From positions 1-10,213 of the forward strand of contig JAPLWY010000077.1 of the NCBI GenBank assembly GCA_026396355.1: 10,213 nt of DNA, read 5' to 3'. Position numbers and translations under genes: made by a program. The notes under the pieces were generated by a model, which saw only the letters and a list, made by a program, of their open reading frames with translations, searched no databases and had not been told where the DNA came from. Below, piece by piece: positions 1-6,063 of the stretch (positions are counted from its first letter, which is position 1; the number at the start of each line of letters is the position of its first letter). The DNA is from Microcaldota archaeon. GTDB taxonomy: Archaea; Micrarchaeota; Micrarchaeia; Anstonellales; Anstonellaceae.

Positions 1-80
1 GCTACTTCAGCCGCCTTCCAGCCTTTTCTCAAATTTCCGGTCTTCTGGTTGAAAAACACGTATGACGCAACTTTGTTCAT
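1..80 (-). CDS. 5' end of an unrecognised minus-strand gene (partial)
   Basis: An open frame starts at the ATG complementary to 78-80 and runs off the left edge after 26 codons. Its first residues are MNKVASYVFF and it continues with NQKTGNLRKGWKAAEV, which reads like ordinary protein. The start is supported by a GGTG Shine-Dalgarno site at 86-89 with a 5-base spacer and by a TATA-like box (TTATAATA) at 102-109, about 25 bases upstream. I do not recognise the family from so few residues. The gene points away from the DUF167/dnaG pair, so 81-668 is a divergent intergenic region. The start context is good, but the fragment is short, so this is a moderate-confidence call. Confidence 0.55.
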   Translation of the reverse strand, partial: MNKVASYVFFNQKTGNLRKGWKAAEV

Positions 81-101
81 GCAGACACCACAAGTTTCAT
101 T

Positions 102-109
102 TATTATAA
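102..109 (-). promoter_or_regulatory. TATA-like box for the left-edge gene
   Basis: The minus strand reads GTTATAATAAATG here. The box is centred about 25 bases before the ATG at 80-78, the usual distance from an archaeal TATA box to the start of transcription, so the transcript would be leaderless or nearly so. Confidence 0.5.
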
Positions 110-189
110 CATGTCTTTAAAAAAGCGCGTATTCGCGTTCACTTGCCAATAATGCCCCACTCGCCAAAAAAGCCGCCAAAAGCGCCGCC

Positions 190-227
190 TATATATTAGC
201 AAAGCCGAAAACGGGCTTAAGTTTATA
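190..227 (+). promoter_or_regulatory. Two TATA-like boxes facing the hairpin region
   Basis: TATATAT-type sequence at 190-196 and TTTATATA at 221-228 sit about 30 bases apart. The second would place a transcription start near 250, just after the 230-248 hairpin. These are the best candidates for the promoter of the structured region and of the genes after it. Confidence 0.4.
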
Positions 228-315
228 TACAGATTAAGGAATAATCTGAGTGCTGTGCGTGGATGGCAGCTAGAGCTTAACCGCTATGAAATGCCTGTCA
301 ACAGCGCATCGCACA

Positions 316-341
316 TGAAAAATTTCAAGTGAAATTTTTCA
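316..341. repeat. Perfect 11-bp inverted repeat, 4-base loop
   Basis: TGAAAAATTTC at 316-326 is the exact reverse complement of 331-341, with AAGT between them. It could be an RNA hairpin or a DNA dyad bound by a regulator. It stands 2 bases before a second perfect inverted repeat. Confidence 0.8.
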
Positions 342-343
342 GC

Positions 344-367
344 AGTGTAAATTATCAAATTTACACT
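344..367. repeat. Perfect 10-bp inverted repeat, 4-base loop
   Basis: AGTGTAAATT at 344-353 is the exact reverse complement of 358-367, with ATCA between them. Together with the repeat at 316-341 it forms two back-to-back hairpins that almost fill 316-367. Confidence 0.8.
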
Positions 368-564
368 ACAATAAGAGCATATTACCGCCGGAAGAAATAT
401 CCGGCTTCAAGAAGGAAAGAAGAGAATATCACGCCGCATTTTTGCAAGGCAAAAATTAACGGCATCACGAAGATTTCACGCTCATTTCCGCACCCAATCA
501 TGGCTGCGGGGCTGCCACAGGCAGCTGAACACCCGGAAAACGGGGAGCACGAAAATCTTACCAG

Positions 565-588
565 TGGAAAAGTCTTCGGATTTTTCCA
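565..588 (+). repeat. 10-bp hairpin closed by a UUCG tetraloop
   Basis: 565-574 pairs with 579-588 (one G-U pair). The loop is TTCG closed by C-G, the classic extra-stable tetraloop on the plus-strand RNA. The stable loop supports a role as RNA on the plus strand, either in the leader of the DUF167 gene or in a separate RNA. Confidence 0.65.
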
Positions 589-668
589 GCGTTTGTGCAC
601 AGGCACGAATCTGGCAATGGCACCTGAATTGCGCTTTTGCGCAGATGTGCCAATTCGGAGAAACGAAA

Positions 669-935
669 ATGGCAACGGTATTTTCGGTCCGCGCGCATGC
701 GGCAAGCAAAAGGTTTCGCCTTTTGCTCCTGACAGTAGAGCCCCTTGCGCTTCGCGCCGACATACCTGAAGCGCCCGAAAACAACCGGGCAAATGCCGCT
801 CTTCTTTCCAGGCTTGAAAAGCTGCTGTCCTGCAGGGTGCAAATCCTGTCAGGGCACAAAAGCAAAAGGAAAATGCTAGCAGCCGACTGCGATGCTTCCC
901 GCATTGTGGCGGCAGTAAGGGAAAACATGAAATGA
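669..935 (+). CDS. DUF167 (YggU-like) family protein
   Basis: This 88-residue protein shows the two family blocks of DUF167: an APENNRANAALLSRL segment at residues 35-49, corresponding to the family's APPxxGKAN motif, and VQILSGHKSKRKML at 57-70, corresponding to the V-x-I-x-S-G-x-x-S-R-x-K block. The length fits the family, which is a small alpha/beta domain of about 75-100 residues with no firmly known function. I chose the ATG at 669 because GGAG at 657-660 lies 8 bases upstream and because the homologous part begins there; the frame could be extended to 564, but those residues are unlike the family. The usual Gly before Lys/Arg in the first block is Asn here. The gene ends 32 bases before dnaG on the same strand, so the two are probably co-transcribed. 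Confidence 0.85.
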   Translation: MATVFSVRAHAASKRFRLLLLTVEPLALRADIPEAPENNRANAALLSRLEKLLSCRVQILSGHKSKRKMLAADCDASRIVAAVRENMK

Positions 936-967
936 ACAAAATTGCGATACAAGAATAGGTGAAAATT

Positions 968-2296
968 ATGGGAAAGACATACATAGACACGGTGAAATAC
1001 CTGGTTTACGCCAACCTGGAAATTGACGGATTGGTTGAAAAGCCGGACGTTGTAGGGGCCATATTCGGCCAGACCGAGGGGCTTCTTGGAGACGAGTTGG
1101 ACCTTCGCGACCTGCAGAAAAACGGAAGGATTGGCAGGATTGAGGTCGACCTGTCGCCCCGCGGAGGAAGAAGCGTGGGCAAGATAAAATTGCCCTCGTC
1201 CCTTGACATGGTGGAGACTTGCATACTGGCAGCCGCCTTGGAAACAGTGGACAGGGTGGGCCCGTGCGAGGCGAAAATCGGCATTGAGAAGGTGGAGGAC
1301 ACCCGGAATGCCAAGAGGAAGATACTTATCGACCGCGCCAAGACATTGCTCAAGAGCATGCTCATGCACGAAATACCCGAGAGCAAGGAAATATCCGAGA
1401 TGGTCCGCCAGGAAGTCAAAGTTGCGGAAATATCAGAATATGGCCCTGAGAAGCTCCCGTGCGGCCCAGGAATCGAGAAAGTGGACGCAATCGTCATTGT
1501 AGAAGGAAGGGCAGATGTGCTCAACCTGCTCAAGAACGATGTCACCAATGTGGTGGCAGTGGGCGGGGCCAATGTGACGAATGCAATTGCAAAGCTTGCC
1601 AGGGAAAAGGAAGTGACTGTTTTCCTGGACGGCGACCGCGGAGGCGACATAATACTCAATGAGCTTGCCCGCGTGGCAGACATTGACTTTGTGGCACGCG
1701 CGCCAGCAGGCAAGGAAGTGGAGGAGCTATCGCGCAAGGAGCTGATAAAGTGCCTGCGCGCCAAGGTGCCCTACGAAGGCGCCGGCGCTCAGCCGCAGGA
1801 GGACAGGCGCCCGAGGCAGACCTACAATGCAGGCAGGAGCAGGCGCTTTGACGAGGAGCGCGGCGGAAGGCGAAGGGAAGAGCCCCAGCAGCCCCTAGTT
1901 CAACAGCCTTTGCCTGAGCCGGCATACACCCAGCCAATGGAGCAGACTGCACCGCAGCCTGAGCTTGTGCCGCCCATGCCTGTGAAGGAGGAAAAGCCAG
2001 TGGCAAAGCCTGCAGATGTTCCGCCACAGCTTCTTGCAAGCCTGGATGAATTGGAAAACACCTTGCGCGCGCGCTTCTACAATGCCGAGATGGCCTCCAC
2101 AAAGGAGATACCGGTGCGCGAGATGATGAGGAGCCTTGAGGATGAAAAGGACATCCACGCAATAGTGTTTGACGGAATCATCACGCAAAGGCTTGCAGAC
2201 CTGGCCGAGACCAAGAAAATCTCGATGCTGGTCGGGATTAAGCTTGGGAACGTTTTCAGGAAGCCGGGAAGCGTGCTGATACACACAAAGACGTAA
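968..2296 (+). CDS. dnaG: Archaeal DnaG primase (Toprim protein)
   Basis: This 442-residue protein has the archaeal DnaG N-terminus (YIDTVKYLVYANLEIDG, followed by a VVGAIFGQTEGLLG segment), then a Toprim domain at about residues 170-250. The catalytic Glu is in EGRADV (179-184) and the acidic metal-binding motif is DGDRGGD (221-227). A Pro/Gln/Glu-rich linker (about 270-355) leads to the conserved archaeal C-terminal region. Archaeal DnaG has RNA-primer synthesis activity and is also found with the exosome, where it helps RNA degradation; both roles are family knowledge. The start is the ATG at 968, with AGGTG at 957-961 six bases upstream. A GTG at 959 in the same frame is part of that ribosome site and is less likely as the start. 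A strong hairpin and T-rich terminator follow the stop. Confidence 0.97.
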   Translation: MGKTYIDTVKYLVYANLEIDGLVEKPDVVGAIFGQTEGLLGDELDLRDLQKNGRIGRIEVDLSPRGGRSVGKIKLPSSLDMVETCILAAALETVDRVGPCEAKIGIEKVEDTRNAKRKILIDRAKTLLKSMLMHEIPESKEISEMVRQEVKVAEISEYGPEKLPCGPGIEKVDAIVIVEGRADVLNLLKNDVTNVVAVGGANVTNAIAKLAREKEVTVFLDGDRGGDIILNELARVADIDFVARAPAGKEVEELSRKELIKCLRAKVPYEGAGAQPQEDRRPRQTYNAGRSRRFDEERGGRRREEPQQPLVQQPLPEPAYTQPMEQTAPQPELVPPMPVKEEKPVAKPADVPPQLLASLDELENTLRARFYNAEMASTKEIPVREMMRSLEDEKDIHAIVFDGIITQRLADLAETKKISMLVGIKLGNVFRKPGSVLIHTKT

Positions 2297-2298
2297 GA

Positions 2299-2348
2299 AC
2301 GGGCTGGAAAGCCTGTTTTCTTCTTTTTACTTTCCTTTTTATTTTTTT
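2299..2348 (+). terminator. Hairpin plus T-rich terminator after dnaG
   Basis: ACGGGCT (2299-2305) pairs with AGCCTGT (2310-2316), with one G-U pair, around a GGAA loop. It is followed by a pyrimidine tract that is nearly all T, ending in seven T at 2342-2348. Archaeal termination needs mainly the T-tract; the hairpin is an extra. The structure starts two bases after the dnaG stop codon. Confidence 0.8.
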
Positions 2349-2378
2349 GCCATCATAGAGTGAGCAGGCAAGAAAAAA

Positions 2379-2876
2379 GTGGACAGGCTGGCTTATCTTA
2401 AAGACAAGATAAATGCCGGAAAGCCCAAGAACAAGAGGCTGAAATTCACACCTCGCACAGAAGGAATAATCGTGACAAGGGAAAAGGAAGAAAGCCTGCC
2501 TGTTTCAGCCTTTGTCGGTGGAGAGGAATATGCCCGCAATTACCAGTTCGGCAATCCGTCATCTGAGGCGCTGGTGAGGAAGAACCTTGCGCTTTTCATC
2601 GGGGAAGTGCGCGCGGCCGTGAAAATGGGCCTGAAGGATGGGAGGCTCACGCTTCACCTGAGGCTCCCTGACATGAAAAATTCGATAAATGATGTTGAGA
2701 AGATTTGCGCTGATTATGACGGCATTGACGCGCGCGGGTTTGTGGATACGAAAGGCGAGCCGCTTGCGCGCGACGAGGCTTTCCGCTATGCGATAAGGCA
2801 GTTTTTCAAGGACGAGGAATTCGCCAAGTCGGTTTGCAGAATTGCCATTCACGACTATAAGGCAGGCGCATTGTAA
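2379..2876 (+). CDS. Hypothetical protein, 165 residues
   Basis: I do not recognise the family. The protein begins with a GTG start (2379-2381); no ATG occurs in frame until Met82, far into the protein, and no good Shine-Dalgarno site sits close by (GAGTG at 2358-2362 is 16 bases off). The N-terminus is Lys-rich (KDKINAGKPKNKRLKF at residues 8-23). The rest is a soluble mixed alpha/beta pattern with no membrane segment and only two Cys, so no zinc site is evident. Base and codon use match dnaG, so it looks native and not acquired. It follows the dnaG terminator and is closed by a run of eight T, so it is probably a one-gene transcript. The long, well-formed frame makes it very likely real; its role is unknown. 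Confidence 0.8.
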   Translation: MDRLAYLKDKINAGKPKNKRLKFTPRTEGIIVTREKEESLPVSAFVGGEEYARNYQFGNPSSEALVRKNLALFIGEVRAAVKMGLKDGRLTLHLRLPDMKNSINDVEKICADYDGIDARGFVDTKGEPLARDEAFRYAIRQFFKDEEFAKSVCRIAIHDYKAGAL

Positions 2877-2947
2877 AACCTGCCCAGTAAGGAAAATGAA
2901 AAACGGTTACGACGAAAACGAATTTTACGAACGACCATTTTGACTGC

Positions 2948-2955
2948 TTTTTTTT
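2948..2955 (+). terminator. T-run terminator after the 165-residue gene
   Basis: Eight consecutive T lie about 70 bases after the stop codon of the gene at 2379-2876, in an otherwise AT-rich gap. A T-tract alone is enough for termination in many archaea. No clear hairpin precedes it. Confidence 0.5.
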
Positions 2956-2998
2956 GATTTAGTCACCACAGCAAGTATTTACGAGCAGATAGACGATC

Positions 2999-3005
2999 TT
3001 ATAAA
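2999..3005 (+). promoter_or_regulatory. TATA box for the zincin membrane protein
   Basis: TTATAAA is centred 27 bases before the ATG at 3029, which fits a leaderless transcript. A second TATA-like stretch (3014-3020) is only about 13 bases before the ATG and too close to serve that start. No Shine-Dalgarno site is seen. Confidence 0.6.
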
Positions 3006-3028
3006 CAGATAAGTATATAATTTACCAC

Positions 3029-4195
3029 ATGAGTATTAGAAAGAACGCTAGAGTGCTACGCATAACAGGTTGTATTGCATTGGGAACGTTGGTAATATGT
3101 AGCATTGCCAAGTTCAGCCCTAAGACAGAAAGACCCATGGGCACAACAAATAAGTTAGAGTATGAGGAACAAAAAGTGCGAGATTTCCCTATTCAGCTTG
3201 GAAAGCCATGTTCAGATGATACCGCAAACAAGACGATGAAGATAGTCTATATCAATAAAGATGGAACGCGTGAGTATAAAACCACTGTGAAAACAGGGCA
3301 GACAGTCAATCGTGTGAATGAGGATTTGAATGCCGTTCTAAAGAATTTGAGATCAGTTCCATGTTCAATAAAACCTTATCCGAATTGGGAATCCTTTTTG
3401 GTGTCAAATATCAAAATTTTAGAAATAGACCAAAGTAATGAAATCCCGATTCAATGGACGTATGATGGAAGGCCAGGATGGCGCATAGAGCGCGGTGTGG
3501 CACGTCTAGGCTCGTCAACTGTTTGGATACGAAGCTTGGACATTGATTTTTCTCTTGAAAGACTAGGTGTGCTGGTGCATGAGGCAGGACATCAATATGC
3601 TTACCATAAACGAGGCTTGATGCGCGAGTTAAGTTCTGAGAGGCAAGCGGAGCGCTTCGCATTGGAATATTTTGATGATGTACAAAAAAAGGTATGGGAC
3701 GATGCTATTAAAGGAGATAGAGCTTTTCAGTTGTTTGGCAATATAGATCCAATGACATGGCGGATAATGGATAGCTGCACGCAACTTGGTTTTTTAAATT
3801 GGCCAGAAGCATTAAAACAAAAAGTTGGAACGGCAGAACGATGGTTGGCGTTGTGCGATAAGACTGACTTGGAAGAGATGACGCGTTGGGAAGAATTTGA
3901 TAAAGAATCTGGAAAACACAGGGCACAGCTGGCTTTTGCGTTGGTATTCGGACACATCGACAAAAAAAGAAGAGATATTCAATGTGGGAAGGATGAAGTT
4001 ATACAAGCTAAGAATAAAGAATTGTCAAATTCTCTTTTGTATAAAGAATCATCTACATACGCGGATGCGCTTAGGGTAATATTGGATGTGTTTGCATTAG
4101 GGAGTATAATTGTGACTATTCTAAGTTTTGGCATGGCAATTTATCTTTCTAGAGAAGAGAGGAAACAAAAGAAGCAGGTAACATTGAATCCGTAA
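3029..4195 (+). CDS. Membrane-anchored zincin-type metalloprotease, putative
   Basis: This 388-residue protein has a hydrophobic segment near each end (about residues 11-28 and 351-372), the second followed by the basic tail SREERKQKK. Between them lies HEAGH (184-188), the HExxH zinc motif of metalloproteases, preceded by the hydrophobic LGVLV as is usual. Downstream, SERQAERFALEY (203-214) offers Glu204 or Glu208 as a third ligand, recalling the ExEAxxFA pattern after HExxH in ImmA/IrrE-like gluzincins. The likely topology is a large loop carrying the active site outside the membrane, with both ends inside; five Cys sit in that loop. The gene is clearly more AT-rich than its neighbours, has its own TATA box, and lies beside the 3' end of a tRNA gene, which suggests acquisition. 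The specific substrate and family are unknown; the zinc-protease call rests on the motif. Confidence 0.7.
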   Translation: MSIRKNARVLRITGCIALGTLVICSIAKFSPKTERPMGTTNKLEYEEQKVRDFPIQLGKPCSDDTANKTMKIVYINKDGTREYKTTVKTGQTVNRVNEDLNAVLKNLRSVPCSIKPYPNWESFLVSNIKILEIDQSNEIPIQWTYDGRPGWRIERGVARLGSSTVWIRSLDIDFSLERLGVLVHEAGHQYAYHKRGLMRELSSERQAERFALEYFDDVQKKVWDDAIKGDRAFQLFGNIDPMTWRIMDSCTQLGFLNWPEALKQKVGTAERWLALCDKTDLEEMTRWEEFDKESGKHRAQLAFALVFGHIDKKRRDIQCGKDEVIQAKNKELSNSLLYKESSTYADALRVILDVFALGSIIVTILSFGMAIYLSREERKQKKQVTLNP

Positions 4196-4234
4196 ATAAT
4201 TTTGCTGAAAGTTCCATGCGAAAAACAGCACAAG

Positions 4235-4423
4235 GTGAAAGTAACCTTAAGCCTGGATAAACATACGCACGAAAATGCCAAAAGGAACAGCCTCGGCATC
4301 TCCCGCTTCTACAATTCCGCGCTGCAAATCTACCTTGGCACGTCAGCAAATACAGTAGAGGATTACAGTGGGCCCGCCCGGGATCGAACCGGGAGTCTTC
4401 ACCGTGTCAGGGTGACGTCTTAA
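4235..4423 (+). CDS. Small ribbon-helix-helix-like ORF, perhaps a remnant
   Basis: The first 33 residues read like a ribbon-helix-helix DNA-binding domain: a short strand (KVTLSLDKH), a helix (HENAKRNSLG) and then ISRFYNSALQIYL, whose SRF and A-L-x-x-YL positions match helix 2 of the Arc/CopG-type fold. Such proteins are usually small repressors or antitoxins. The GTG at 4235 fits a typical start just before the strand; the frame also opens at a TTG at 4202. No convincing ribosome site or promoter is visible. After the domain the frame runs antisense into the tRNA-Val gene and stops inside it at 4421-4423, so the last 18 or so residues are tRNA sequence read as protein. It may be a truncated gene left by an insertion at the tRNA. 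No toxin partner is next to it. Confidence 0.4.
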   Translation: MKVTLSLDKHTHENAKRNSLGISRFYNSALQIYLGTSANTVEDYSGPARDRTGSLHRVRVTS

Positions 4424-4480
4424 CCATTGCCGGCTTTGCGTGCGGCTGCGCGCGAGGGCAAAGCATTCGACCACGGGCCC
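4369..4480 (-). tRNA. tRNA-Val(GAC) with a D-loop intron
   Basis: The exons (4466-4480 and 4369-4426 on the minus strand) fold into a 73-base tRNA. The acceptor stem is GGGCCCG/CGGGCCC with discriminator A. The D-arm is closed by GTC/GAC. The anticodon stem TCACC/GGTGA carries loop CTGACAC, giving anticodon GAC for valine. The variable loop is 5 bases (AGACT). The T-arm is CCCGG/CCGGG with loop TTCGATC. CCA is not encoded. The gene is interrupted by 39 bases inside the D-loop, between about positions 15 and 16. Because of that insertion a simple uninterrupted cloverleaf search could miss it. It runs opposite to its neighbours, and a TTTAAA box about 30 bases upstream may be shared with the pantoate kinase gene. 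Confidence 0.93.
4427..4465 (-). other. 39-base non-canonical tRNA intron (D-loop)
   Basis: Removing these bases restores a normal D-arm (GTCGAATGGTTAAGAC). The junctions sit in a bulge-helix-bulge-like fold: exon GUCG pairs with intron CGGC (one G-U) as the central 4-bp helix, each side has a 3-base AAU bulge, and the intron closes on a 7-bp stem GCUUUGC/GCAAAGC. Cleavage between bulge bases 2 and 3 gives exactly the predicted exons. The outer helix is weak, as in the relaxed motifs known for non-canonical introns. Archaeal splicing endonuclease would remove it. The AATG repeated at both junctions means the cut could be placed one to a few bases away on sequence alone; the fold decides it. 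Confidence 0.85.
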
Positions 4481-4506
4481 GACTCAGGATTTTCTATGTA
4501 TGAACC

Positions 4507-4512
4507 TTTAAA
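4507..4512. promoter_or_regulatory. TTTAAA box, possibly shared by tRNA-Val and pantoate kinase
   Basis: This palindromic box is centred 26-27 bases before the ATG at 4536 on the plus strand and about 30 bases before the first base of tRNA-Val (4480) on the minus strand. Both distances fit archaeal TATA boxes. A second AT-rich stretch (GTTTATAG, 4515-4522) is too close to 4536 and rather far from 4480. Confidence 0.5.
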
Positions 4513-4535
4513 TGCGTTTATAGCGAACCTCTTAC

Positions 4536-5351
4536 ATGGCTGCCTCGGCATTCTGCCCAGCGTATATCACGGGAATGTTCCTGATGGGGAATGGCGACGC
4601 TGCGGGCGCTGGATTCGCAATAGACAAGGGACTGACCACCACTGTCGAGAAATCAGCGCGCGGAACCACCACCATAACCGTGAACGGAGTGCAAACCCCT
4701 ACGCCAGTCTCAAAAGTGGTGCTCAGGAAATTCCTGGAAATCGGCTGCAAGCCCGGAATAATCGATATTTCGCATAAAACAGACATTCCAGTGGGCTTTG
4801 GGCTGGGAATGAGCGCGGCTGGAGCGCTTTCGCTCTCGCTTGCATTGAATGAGATGCTGGGAGCCGGGCTGTCGAGGAAGGACTGCGTAAAGATGGCGCA
4901 TGAGGCTGATTTTGAGTGCGGAACCGGCTTGTCAGGGGTGGATGCTGCTGCGATTGGCGGGGTTCTTTTCAGGAAGGATTTGGAATCCAAGCCGGAAAAA
5001 ATAGATTGCGATGACAGGAAAATCCATATTGCCTTTTTCTCGCCCATAAGAACCTCAAGCATAATACGCTCGGAAGAGTGGAAGGAAAAGGTGAACAAGG
5101 CTGGGGCAAAGTCGCTTCTTGCCCTCTCCAAAAAGCCAAGCTGGGACTCGCTCTTGGAAAATTCGAGGAGGTTTGCAATCGATGCGGGGCTTGCGGACTG
5201 GTGCGCGCAGCTGATGGAGAAGAACCCGAGGGCAGGCATGGCAATGCTTGGGCACACGCTGTTTTCAGACGAGCCCATCATTCTCGCAGGCACACCGCTG
5301 AAGCTGATGGAGGCGAATGTGGGTAAAGAGGGCGCAAAATTGTTGCGGTGA
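4536..5351 (+). CDS. Pantoate kinase (archaeal GHMP family)
   Basis: This enzyme phosphorylates pantoate with ATP to give 4-phosphopantoate, which archaea then join to beta-alanine on the way to coenzyme A; it acts in the cytoplasm. The 271-residue protein has the family's N-terminal FCPAYITGMF (6-15), where most relatives have PGHITG. The GHMP ATP-binding loop is PVGFGLGMSAAGALSLS (85-101), and the AHEADFECGTGLSGVDAAAI region (121-140) also fits. Length is close to the family's usual 260-300 residues. The ATG at 4536 has no Shine-Dalgarno site and lies 26-27 bases after a TTTAAA box, so the message is probably leaderless. The phosphopantothenate synthetase partner is not in this window. A glycosyltransferase starts 4 bases after the stop, so the two are likely translated from one message. 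Confidence 0.92.
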   Translation: MAASAFCPAYITGMFLMGNGDAAGAGFAIDKGLTTTVEKSARGTTTITVNGVQTPTPVSKVVLRKFLEIGCKPGIIDISHKTDIPVGFGLGMSAAGALSLSLALNEMLGAGLSRKDCVKMAHEADFECGTGLSGVDAAAIGGVLFRKDLESKPEKIDCDDRKIHIAFFSPIRTSSIIRSEEWKEKVNKAGAKSLLALSKKPSWDSLLENSRRFAIDAGLADWCAQLMEKNPRAGMAMLGHTLFSDEPIILAGTPLKLMEANVGKEGAKLLR

Positions 5352-5355
5352 TACT

Positions 5356-6063
5356 ATGAAGAAAGTGGACGTTTCAATCATAATACCGGCTTACAATGAG
5401 GCAAAGTACATCGGAGCCTGCCTTGCGGCAATAAAGAGGCAGAAATTCGCAGGCACTTATGAGATAATAGTCGGGGATGGGGACAGCGATGATGGCACGC
5501 AGAAAATAGCCCGCGACTATGGCGCGCGCGTGGTGGAAGAGAGCTTTGGCACAGCGTCAGGAGGCAGGTATGTTGCAGCCAAGGTGGCAAAGGGAAGGAT
5601 ACTGCTTTTCACAAGCTCGGATGTCGTGCCCTGCAACATATGGGTGCAAAGCATTTACGACATGTTCAAGGACAGAAAAGTGGTGTGGGGAGTCGGGAAT
5701 GTGCGCCCGTTCGAGGGCAATATTGTGGAACATATAGGTGCAGTGATACTCAATTTTTTTGCAGCTGTCCTGAATCATCTGGGGCTTGCCTATGTTAACG
5801 GGGACAATGTGGCTGCAAGGGCGAGCGCGTACTGGAAATGCAAAGGCTTCAACCCGAGGCTGAAAACTTCGGAGGACACTGACTTGGGCATGAAGCTCAT
5901 GAAACTGGGGCGCTTCTCATTCTCGCACAAGGCAACTGTGCTCATCTCAATGCGCCGCGTGAGGAAATGGGGCTACTGGAATTTCATGATGTTCCACACC
6001 AGGAATTTCCTGTCCACGCACTTCTGGAAGGCTCCTTCGAAGATGTACGAGCCAATACGCTAG
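5356..6063 (+). CDS. Family 2 glycosyltransferase
   Basis: The 235-residue protein has a GT-A fold: the N-terminal VSIIIPAYNEAKYIG (6-20) of family 2 enzymes, then EIIVGDGDSDDGT (36-48) for nucleotide-sugar binding. TSSDVVP (86-92) stands where the metal-binding DxD usually is, and SEDTDLGMKL (172-181) matches the ED motif with the catalytic-base Asp. It transfers a sugar from a nucleotide or lipid donor to an unknown acceptor, at the inner face of the membrane. No clear transmembrane helix is present, though residues 127-145 are hydrophobic. The ATG at 5356 follows GGTG (5347-5350) by 5 bases and sits 4 bases after the pantoate kinase stop; a longer frame from 5317 is less likely. The first Asp of DxD is Ser here. 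Confidence 0.92.
   Translation: MKKVDVSIIIPAYNEAKYIGACLAAIKRQKFAGTYEIIVGDGDSDDGTQKIARDYGARVVEESFGTASGGRYVAAKVAKGRILLFTSSDVVPCNIWVQSIYDMFKDRKVVWGVGNVRPFEGNIVEHIGAVILNFFAAVLNHLGLAYVNGDNVAARASAYWKCKGFNPRLKTSEDTDLGMKLMKLGRFSFSHKATVLISMRRVRKWGYWNFMMFHTRNFLSTHFWKAPSKMYEPIR

Larger units (their letters stand above)
81..668. other. Intergenic stretch rich in hairpins, no convincing protein gene
   Basis: This stretch of nearly 600 bases has no ORF that looks like protein. The long frames crossing it are low in sense and run into the DUF167 or dnaG genes. It holds two plus-strand TATA-like boxes (190-196 and 222-227) and a chain of inverted repeats: 202-207/212-218, 230-236/242-248, 316-326/331-341, 344-353/358-367, 387-391/401-405, 433-445/449-463, 511-516/520-525, 532-535/541-544, 565-574/579-588 and 618-634/639-652. 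The first possibilities are a long structured leader of the DUF167/dnaG transcript or one or more separate small RNAs. I looked for the conserved cores of SRP RNA and RNase P RNA on both strands and did not see them. Confidence 0.6.

Noticed and set aside
250..315. Possible known small RNA (SRP RNA, RNase P RNA, C/D or H/ACA guide) after the TATA box at 221-228
   Set aside because: Short pairings exist (254-259 with 310-315; 265-268 with 292-295), but the conserved cores or boxes of these classes are not visible, so no class can be named.
329..769. 146-codon plus-strand frame beginning in the hairpin region
   Set aside because: The product has no recognisable pattern, overlaps the supported DUF167 gene in another frame, and crosses most of the hairpins.
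382..1369. Long minus-strand frames opposite the DUF167 and dnaG genes (202 and 295 codons)
   Set aside because: They lie antisense to well-supported genes and to the hairpin region; GC-rich codons make such shadow frames common. No family pattern or start signal is seen.
2896..2943. 15-codon frame (MKNGYDENEFYERPF) with a purine-rich stretch before it
   Set aside because: Too short to support without conservation, and the purine stretch is only a couple of bases from the ATG. It sits in the AT-rich gap before the T-run.
2880..4370. Attachment-site direct repeat bounding an integrated element beside tRNA-Val
   Set aside because: I looked for a copy of the tRNA 3' end near the left boundary of the AT-rich region and found none; no integrase is present. 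Only composition and position support acquisition.
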